Origin: Planctomycetaceae bacterium
GTDB taxonomy: Bacteria; Planctomycetota; Phycisphaerae; Phycisphaerales; SM1A02
DNA: 8,783 nucleotides
Direction: 5' to 3'
Assembly: GCA_002684315.1 (NCBI GenBank)
Contig: NYVB01000056.1
Span: forward strand, 4,088-12,870
This document shows, in pieces, positions 1 through 4,407 of this stretch. How positions within the stretch are numbered: the stretch's first letter is position 1; every line of letters begins with the position of its first letter. Position numbers and translations under genes: made by a program. The notes under the pieces are model-generated. The model did not search any database, was not told where the DNA came from, and saw only the letters and a list, made by a program, of their open reading frames with translations.

Positions 1-266
1 CCGCGTAGTGTCAGTCGCTTTCCCAGAGTGTCCAGGGTGGCGTCGAGCAGATACGTCTCACCGGAGATCGAAATCAGGTCGCCGTTCACGGCGGCATCGA
101 TCGCACTTTGAATGTCGCTGTGATCGCAGGTGCCATCAAGACAGACCGTGATGGTGTCCGCAGTCACGTCGGTTCCGATGAATGCGACGGCGGTCGTGGT
201 CAGCAACGATGCATTCCAAAGTCTTCTGAAGCCATGATGGTTGGATGGGCTCGTCTTTGTAGACAT
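1..266 (-). CDS. Secreted Pmp-like beta-helix repeat protein, N-terminal part (runs off the window edge)
   Basis: This is the first 88 residues of a secreted protein whose 3' part lies outside the window. Translating back from the ATG at 264-266 gives MSTKTSPSNHHGF..., a basic N-terminus, then a hydrophobic stretch (about residues 17-31) ending in TDVTA before DTITVCLDGTC, which looks like a Sec signal peptide with AxA-type cleavage near residue 36. The mature start (DTITVCLDGTCDHSDIQSAIDAA, then ISGETYLL and LTLRG) matches the start of the 900-aa protein at 4408-7110 almost motif for motif (DTLSVCQDGSCDFVDIQSALDAA, VSGETYLL, ITLRG), so it is a paralogue and should continue as a right-handed beta-helix. 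The start is fixed by an excellent AGGAGG 8 nt upstream. The hairpin array at 293-574 ends about 26 nt upstream of the ATG. No repeat rungs are visible yet, so the body of the protein is inferred. Confidence 0.85.
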   Translation of the reverse strand, partial: MSTKTSPSNHHGFRRLWNASLLTTTAVAFIGTDVTADTITVCLDGTCDHSDIQSAIDAAVNGDLISISGETYLLDATLDTLGKRLTLR

Positions 267-274
267 GTGGGTGT

Positions 275-280
275 CCTCCT
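275..280 (-). promoter_or_regulatory. Ribosome binding site of the truncated beta-helix gene
   Basis: Minus-strand AGGAGG lies 8 nt before the ATG at 264-266. It is the best Shine-Dalgarno match in the window and it decides the start. It lies directly after the hairpin array as transcribed, with about 12 nt between. Confidence 0.75.
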
Positions 281-292
281 GAATGGACGGTT

Positions 293-574
293 CATGAGAT
301 AGGGCGGTCGACTACGACCGGGACCATGTGATGACTCGGTCGAAGACGACCGGAGTCAAGAGATGCGACGGTCTGATTCGACCGAAGTCATGGGATGAGA
401 CGGTCGAATACGACCGAGGCATGAGATGAGACGGTCGAGCACGACCGAGGCATGAAATGTGACGGTCGAGTTCGACCGAACGCATGAGATGTGCCGGTCT
501 GATTCAACCGGCGGCAAGAGATGTGACGGTCTGGTTCGACCGCAGCCTTGAGATATGACGGTCTATGAGGACCG
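293..574. repeat. Nine-unit array of 31-32-bp palindromic hairpin repeats, non-coding
   Basis: Nine degenerate tandem units each hold a 16-nt palindrome starting at 305, 337, 369, 401, 432, 463, 495, 527 and 559 (steps 32, 32, 32, 31, 31, 32, 32, 32). Units 1, 2, 4, 5 and 6 are CGGTCG-N4-CGACCG. Units 3, 8 and 9 keep CGGTC...GACCG with a 6-nt centre. Unit 7 has CGGT...ACCG extended outward to GCCGGT...ACCGGC. The 15-16-nt linkers share a core close to catgagatg (minus strand catctcatg). A 32-bp period is not a multiple of three and no reading frame repeats, so this is not coding. It lies between two minus-strand genes, after the arylsulfotransferase-like stop (657) and before the beta-helix start (266). 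It could be a multi-site operator (about three helical turns per unit) or a series of 5'-leader RNA hairpins; the sequence cannot tell which. Confidence 0.9.
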
Positions 575-589
575 AGGCCACTTCTTGTT

Positions 590-636
590 CGCACGATCGG
601 TGCACCGTGATGCAACAATGTTTCGACTGTCGTGCG
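590..636. other. Nested inverted repeat just after the arylsulfotransferase-like gene
   Basis: Arms CGCACGA (590-596) and TCGTGCG (630-636) enclose a perfect 10-bp palindrome CGGTGCACCG (598-607). The structure lies 21 nt past the stop codon at 657 as transcribed and directly before the hairpin array. There is no T-tract, so it is not a standard intrinsic terminator. The inner palindrome shares CGGT/ACCG ends with the array units but is out of phase with them. Confidence 0.35.
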
Positions 637-656
637 TTTACCTCGTCAATTCGGAG

Positions 657-2228
657 TCAACCGCACGAGCCCCAGTTGCTGAGAATCACCGTGAGATCCG
701 CACCGTTGATGACGCCGTCGTCGTTCAAGTCACCCTCGCACTGCTCACCGCGACATCCCCACTGGGACAGGATGATGGTCAGGTCCGAACCGGAGACCAC
801 CCCGTCCTGGTCGAGGTCGGCAGGGCAGAGATAGCGTTCGAGCAGGGGACCGGGCGTCAGATCCTTGCCGACCAATCCCGGGTGCTGTGGTGGGTACCGA
901 ACCGCCCGAAAGATCTTGTTGTCGGTGTTCCAGTAGTTCTGTCCCGGAAGCTCACCCTGGTAGAGGCGCCCGTCCTGGGTCAGGGGACTGTGGTATTCCC
1001 AGACGACCTCACCGGCGGGCGTCTGTTCGACGACCGTACCGAACCCCCCCGAGCATCCCAGGACGTTTCCATTCGGAAGACGCATTCCCCCGGAAATGAA
1101 TCGTGAGAAGAAGTCTTCCGGTGGGTCTGTCTGAAAGATGGTGTCGGTCTGGTGGGGCATCCATGCTTCGCCTTCGACGATGGCGTAGGTCCCATCGGGC
1201 AGAAGTGGTGGAGTGAGTTCCTCGATGGTGGAGATCGCACCCTCCGGTCGATCCGCGCCGTTGTTGAAGACCGTGATGTTCCCCGCACCGGGTGTCCCGT
1301 CGAGAACCCACAGCGCGTCGTGGTTGCCCCAGAGAATTCGATCCTCCGGTCCACCTCGTCCGTACATCTGAGGATTCCCCCAGCGATAGAGCAGATCTCC
1401 GGCCGGTCCGGCCGCTTCTTCCGTGGTCGTGTCGTGGTCGATGATCCAGAGTTCGTTGAAACGAGGGCTTGAGATCACGATCTGGTCGAGTGTCTCGTTG
1501 TAGTCGATCGAATTGGCATGAATCCAGTCGGCTCTTTGGACGCTGAATGCGTTGAAGTCGAGACGTGTCGGCGCCTCGGAGGGTGTTCCATAATCGGCGG
1601 CATCCGGGTCGTGGTTCTGGACATGGTGGTCCCAGGTGCTCCACTGCCAGACGACTTCTCCGGTCGTCGGTCCTGTGGGTCGAATCTCGACGATTCGCTC
1701 GGCGAGGAGATGCGTGACATCTTCACCCAGAGTCTTCGGGTCACGTCCTTTCGCCAGGGCCTCCTCGAGTGAGTGGTACTCCCAGGCAAGAATCAGGACG
1801 TTTCCATTCGGCATCGGTTCGATGTCATGATGTTGGCGAGCTTCAGGATCGTTGTAGACGAATGACCAGAGCACTTCGTCATCCCAGCTCACGCGCTGCA
1901 CCAGGCCGCCGTCACCAGGTTGGATGATCTCGGTTCCATTGAGCGGGCCCGGATCGAGTGCTCTGAGCAGGCTGCCGTCCTCCAGAAGGTAGGCCATGTT
2001 TCCTGGAACGTGGTCCGCCGTCCATTGATTGATGATGCGGCCTTCGAGATCGATCAGGTAGGTGCCGCCGCCTTTGAGTGAATCGATCAACGTGTATCCC
2101 TCGGATGCCCCGACTTCGTGTTGCAGCACCCCGATCGTTCGATCTTCTTGAGCGGATACGGTCGAAGCCATGAGAGGCAGCAGGATTGTGGCGCTCAGGA
2201 TGAGTGCAGTGTGCTTGGGCATGTGCAT
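657..2228 (-). CDS. Secreted arylsulfotransferase (ASST)-like protein with C-terminal dockerin-like tail
   Basis: A 523-aa exported protein. Residues 1-27 form a Sec signal peptide (hydrophobic LILSATILLPLMAS, cleavage likely after VSA). Residues about 43-450 resemble the arylsulfotransferase/ASST beta-propeller family, which moves sulfate from a phenolic sulfate ester to a phenol: TYLIDLEGRIINQW (56-69), HHDIEPMPNGNVLILAWEY (133-151), DWIHANSIDY (234-243), ISSPRF (252-257), GNHDALWVLDG (301-311) and MRLPNGNVL (382-390). By analogy with E. coli ASST, His237, Arg256 and His303 are candidates for the active-site His/Arg/His set; this mapping is by eye. Residues 468-523 hold two EF-hand-like dockerin motifs (DLDQDGVVSGSDL, DLNDDGVINGADL), each ending LSxWG, as in the neighbouring beta-helix proteins. 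A GA-rich weak SD (2237-2244) supports the first ATG; a second lies two codons in. It may instead be a non-catalytic PQQ-like propeller. No Dsb partner is visible. Confidence 0.85.
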   Translation of the reverse strand: MHMPKHTALILSATILLPLMASTVSAQEDRTIGVLQHEVGASEGYTLIDSLKGGGTYLIDLEGRIINQWTADHVPGNMAYLLEDGSLLRALDPGPLNGTEIIQPGDGGLVQRVSWDDEVLWSFVYNDPEARQHHDIEPMPNGNVLILAWEYHSLEEALAKGRDPKTLGEDVTHLLAERIVEIRPTGPTTGEVVWQWSTWDHHVQNHDPDAADYGTPSEAPTRLDFNAFSVQRADWIHANSIDYNETLDQIVISSPRFNELWIIDHDTTTEEAAGPAGDLLYRWGNPQMYGRGGPEDRILWGNHDALWVLDGTPGAGNITVFNNGADRPEGAISTIEELTPPLLPDGTYAIVEGEAWMPHQTDTIFQTDPPEDFFSRFISGGMRLPNGNVLGCSGGFGTVVEQTPAGEVVWEYHSPLTQDGRLYQGELPGQNYWNTDNKIFRAVRYPPQHPGLVGKDLTPGPLLERYLCPADLDQDGVVSGSDLTIILSQWGCRGEQCEGDLNDDGVINGADLTVILSNWGSCG

Positions 2229-2574
2229 CGTTCAATCTCTCTCTTTCGAAGAATCGATTTGCGAGATGAGTGTTGGCGGCAACAGAACGGTTCTCTGGCG
2301 CGTCCCATCGACTTCATCCCTCTGGTTCCTGTGACGTCATTCGGTAGGCCACATCGTTCAGTGGCCGATCCACTGAAAACATATCCCAAAGTCTGTTTCC
2401 TGCCTAGGGGCATGAAGGTGGGGGGGCAGAGCTCTTCCGCCGACGAATCGACGGATTTCTGTCCGACGTCACCAAATCACTTCAATCGTCTCATGGGGTC
2501 CGATGAAGGCATATTTCTGGAACTCTGAAAAGAGGTTGTCTTTCAGAAGTCGTGCCGATGATTTTGTGATGCCA
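2229..2574. other. Intergenic region with inverted repeats, no gene
   Basis: There is no credible coding sequence between the glycosyltransferase stop and the arylsulfotransferase-like start. Three structures are visible. A perfect hairpin TTCAGTGG-CCGAT-CCACTGAA lies at 2357-2377, and the 8-bp palindrome TGACGTCA at 2332-2339. An imperfect stem (TCTGAAA(A)GA / TCTTTCAGA) at 2524-2547 lies 27 nt past the glycosyltransferase stop. None is followed by a clear U-tract on the minus strand. The region probably carries the 3' end of the glycosyltransferase operon and the promoter of the arylsulfotransferase-like gene, but I cannot place a convincing -35/-10 pair. Confidence 0.5.
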
Positions 2575-3435
2575 TCATGATTCCGACCATGCGCCATTCG
2601 CGCCAAGGCCGTTGCGTCCGAACAGCCGAGCACTGGTTCGTACGGTGTGGACCAGCATCAGGCCTGCGATCATCCTCGGATTCAGAAGAGTGCGAATCAG
2701 CATGCCTCGCGTCCGGTGCGTGCCCGGATGCGGTCCGATCAATTTCTTCGTCCGAAGTTCGAGGCTCGCGGCCCGCCATCGTGCCTGTTGATCGAGGGTG
2801 CCACGCCAGGTGTTCGCGAAGGAATGGGTCGCCACGCACCCGGACTCGAGAGCTCGTTCTGAATGCGCGAATCGGCTGAAAACATACTCATCATCACACG
2901 CGACCGGCGGAAAGGTGTCCCAACGTGAGCGACCCGCACGATTCACCGCGAAGATTCCGCCAATCACGACAGCTTCGCACACCCAGGGTGGACGCAGCAC
3001 GCAGGATCCGAACAACCGTTCCTTCCAGTGACATCCGGGCGTGACGATCCGTCGTGGCGCCACCACTCCGGCTTTCTTTCCCAGGCCGAGCAGCCTCTCT
3101 TTCAGCAGTCCCACGTGTCCCGAAGTGATGCGGATGTCGTCGTCGATGTAGATCGTGATGTCGCAATCACCGGCGATCTCCTCTCCCGTGTTGAGTGCAT
3201 CGGGTTTCGAGGGGGTGTCGAGAAACATGAGTTCCAGGCGTCGTTCATCGCTCGATGATCCGAGCCGTTGCAGCGTCTCAAGGGCGTGAACGATGTCCGG
3301 GTCCTGCTCGGCGCCATTGCATACCACCGCGATACAGGCTTCACCCAGCGACTCATCCGCCAGAAGTGTCTCGAGCAGCTCCGGAAGATCAGGATGGCAC
3401 GCTCTTGTTGGAATGATGACCGCGGTTCGTGTCAC
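2575..3435 (-). CDS. Family-2 glycosyltransferase
   Basis: A 286-aa GT-A fold glycosyltransferase of the GT2 type, which transfers a sugar from a nucleotide-sugar donor. The N-terminus AVIIPTRACHPDLPELLETLL (5-25) is the usual GT2 Rossmann start. KPDALNTGEEIAG (77-89) fits the KxxALNxG segment, and IYIDDDIRI (95-103) carries the DxD metal/nucleotide site (Asp98-Asp100). VVIGGIFAVNRA (156-167) precedes DDEYVFSRF (181-189), the likely catalytic-acid region. QQARW (216-220) fits the Q(Q/R)xRW motif of processive GT2 enzymes such as cellulose and hyaluronan synthases, yet there is no multi-span membrane domain; only about residues 249-265 are mildly hydrophobic. The start is GTG, overlapping the upstream stop as GTGA, with GGAG (3444-3447) 8 nt before it, so it is translationally coupled to the two-TM protein. 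The acceptor, donor and product are unknown. Confidence 0.85.
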   Translation of the reverse strand: MTRTAVIIPTRACHPDLPELLETLLADESLGEACIAVVCNGAEQDPDIVHALETLQRLGSSSDERRLELMFLDTPSKPDALNTGEEIAGDCDITIYIDDDIRITSGHVGLLKERLLGLGKKAGVVAPRRIVTPGCHWKERLFGSCVLRPPWVCEAVVIGGIFAVNRAGRSRWDTFPPVACDDEYVFSRFAHSERALESGCVATHSFANTWRGTLDQQARWRAASLELRTKKLIGPHPGTHRTRGMLIRTLLNPRMIAGLMLVHTVRTSARLFGRNGLGANGAWSES

Positions 3436-3929
3436 CGTTCGAGCTCCGGATTTTCAGCGTCGCTGGTCTCTGGACTCGCACCCGCGGAGTCGTCCGTCGG
3501 CAAGGGGGGGTGGCCCAGAGGGAGGATCGTGATGACGACGAAGATGGCACCCACCACGATGAGGGCGATCCCCGGTCCTGGTGACGAGTCGGATTGAATG
3601 GCGTTCAGAAGAGTCACCAGACCGAACCCGAGTTGCGTGATTGCGAAGATCGCCTTCGTGCTGACCCACCAGCTCGTGCCCAACGGTGACCGCGGATGCA
3701 CGCGTTTGAGAAAGTCTTCCCAGCTTTCGAAGTGGTTCTCTGTCTCGGCATCGAGGACATCCTCGAAGCATCGCCGGATCTGAACGTGACGAACGCCGTT
3801 GTGCAGCCAGATCTGGCCAAGCACCGTGTTCTGGATCACGATTCTGAGGTTGACTTCACGTCGCGCCTCCCAGCCCGCCTGATCACGAAGTCGTTCGCCA
3901 CGTTCCAAGTCTTCATCCTTCATCGCCAT
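3432..3929 (-). CDS. Two-TM protein of unknown function, coupled to the glycosyltransferase
   Basis: I do not recognise this family. From the ATG at 3929 it is 165 aa. Residues 1-85 are charged and probably helical (LERGERLRDQAGWEARREV, then IRRCFEDVLDAETENHFESWEDFLKRV). Two membrane spans follow, about 88-111 (WVSTKAIFAITQLGFGLVTLL) and 119-139 (GIALIVVGAIFVVITILPLG), then an acidic, Ser/Pro-rich tail (TDDSAGASPETSDAENPELER). There is no signal peptide, so both ends are probably cytoplasmic. Its stop overlaps the GTG start of the glycosyltransferase by 4 nt, so the two form one operon. A membrane anchor or partner for that enzyme is an inference from the coupling. The frame stays open upstream to a TTG at 4022, but there is no ribosome binding site there. 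ATG 3929, with a weak GGGAAG upstream, or ATG 3923 is more likely. Confidence 0.7.
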   Translation of the reverse strand: MAMKDEDLERGERLRDQAGWEARREVNLRIVIQNTVLGQIWLHNGVRHVQIRRCFEDVLDAETENHFESWEDFLKRVHPRSPLGTSWWVSTKAIFAITQLGFGLVTLLNAIQSDSSPGPGIALIVVGAIFVVITILPLGHPPLPTDDSAGASPETSDAENPELER

Positions 3930-3966
3930 GCACCAAGCTTCCCAAAAACCTGAGCTGAGCACCACT

Positions 3967-3994
3967 TGAATACGAAGAAATGTCTGTCTGTCAG
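3967..3994 (-). promoter_or_regulatory. Possible sigma70-type promoter of the two-TM/glycosyltransferase operon
   Basis: On the minus strand, CTGACA (3989-3994) and TATTCA (3967-3972) are separated by 16 nt. It lies between the terminator at 4051-4092 and the ATG at 3929, where a promoter is expected. The -35 box is good (5/6), but the -10 is poor (3/6). Weak support. Confidence 0.25.
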
Positions 3995-4050
3995 GGACCA
4001 GCTCCGGCAGAGCGAACTGCAAGGGATGCTATCGACCAGTTTCCGAGGTT

Positions 4051-4092
4051 GAAAAAGAAGACCGGCCGGGTCTTGAGTGCACCCGGCCGGTC
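4051..4092 (-). terminator. Intrinsic terminator after the large beta-helix gene and paralogue remnant
   Basis: A perfect 12-bp GC-rich stem GACCGGCCGGGT (4060-4071) / ACCCGGCCGGTC (4081-4092) has a 9-nt loop. On the minus strand it is followed by CTTCTTTTTC, a U-rich tract. It lies 25 nt past the stop of the remnant at 4118 and separates the beta-helix transcript from the glycosyltransferase operon. Confidence 0.9.
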
Positions 4093-4117
4093 GATCGTTC
4101 TGGAAAATGTTCGTGAT

Positions 4118-4312
4118 TCAGTCCCACTGACCCCACACGGAGATCAGGAGCGAGAGGTCCGCTTCGGCACAGGCGAATCCCTGCGAGGTGACGGGTCTGC
4201 AGTCATCGTTGCAGACCTCGATGATGCAGTTGCTCCTGTCATCTGCGAACCGTGCGTCTGAAATCTGATCAGGCACGTCGCCGCAGACCAGATTCCATCC
4301 AAGTTCCACCTT
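4118..4312 (-). pseudogene. Remnant of the 3' end of a beta-helix/dockerin paralogue
   Basis: In a frame different from that of the upstream 900-aa gene, this stretch reads ELGWNLVCGDVPDQISD, then SNCIIEVCNDDC, then GFACAEADLSLLISVWGQWD and stop. It lines up with the C-terminus of the 900-aa protein (LLGGTSVCENAPNQVFGD, GNCINDVCNESC, GFNCAEADL, TVLLNSWG). Relative to that protein it has lost about 30 residues with the first EF-hand-like loop, and 11 residues (NEDGTVDGADL) lying between two ADL repeats, so both Ca2+-type loops are gone. No start codon with a ribosome binding site precedes it and homology stops near 4312. It is read as the leftover tail of a deleted paralogue, now probably transcribed as the 3' UTR of the 900-aa gene. 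Confidence 0.7.
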
Positions 4313-4355
4313 GCCTGGGAAACGGTGTAGTTGGTGTGTGTGATCCCACCCGAGT

Positions 4356-4385
4356 GCCGTCTGCACGAAGAGTCGTGCAGACGGC
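4356..4385. other. Perfect 13-bp stem-loop just after the 900-aa gene
   Basis: GCCGTCTGCACGA (4356-4368) and TCGTGCAGACGGC (4373-4385) pair perfectly around the loop AGAG (CTCT on the minus strand). It lies 22 nt past the stop codon of the 900-aa gene. The downstream minus-strand sequence is ACTCGGGTGGG with no U-tract, so it is either a U-less terminator or a 3'-end mRNA-stabilising hairpin ahead of the standard terminator at 4051-4092. Confidence 0.7.
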
Positions 4386-4407
4386 CACGGATCGACGGGT
4401 TGTGGTG

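Noticed and set aside
293..574. CRISPR array
   Set aside because: Both the repeat and the would-be spacers recur in every unit, repeats are degenerate, the unit is only 32 bp and no cas genes are present.
388..618. 76-aa minus-strand open frame over the hairpin array
   Set aside because: The DNA period of 31-32 bp is not a multiple of three, so the peptide shows no repeat, and there is no ribosome binding site. The frame is open by chance.
2524..2547. Intrinsic terminator of the glycosyltransferase operon
   Set aside because: The stem is short, has a bulge and is AT-rich, and no U-tract follows on the minus strand. It is kept only as an inverted repeat.
3930..4022. TTG start extending the two-TM protein to 196 aa
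   Set aside because: There is no ribosome binding site at the TTG and the extension covers the likely promoter region. ATG 3929 or 3923 is more plausible, though not proven.
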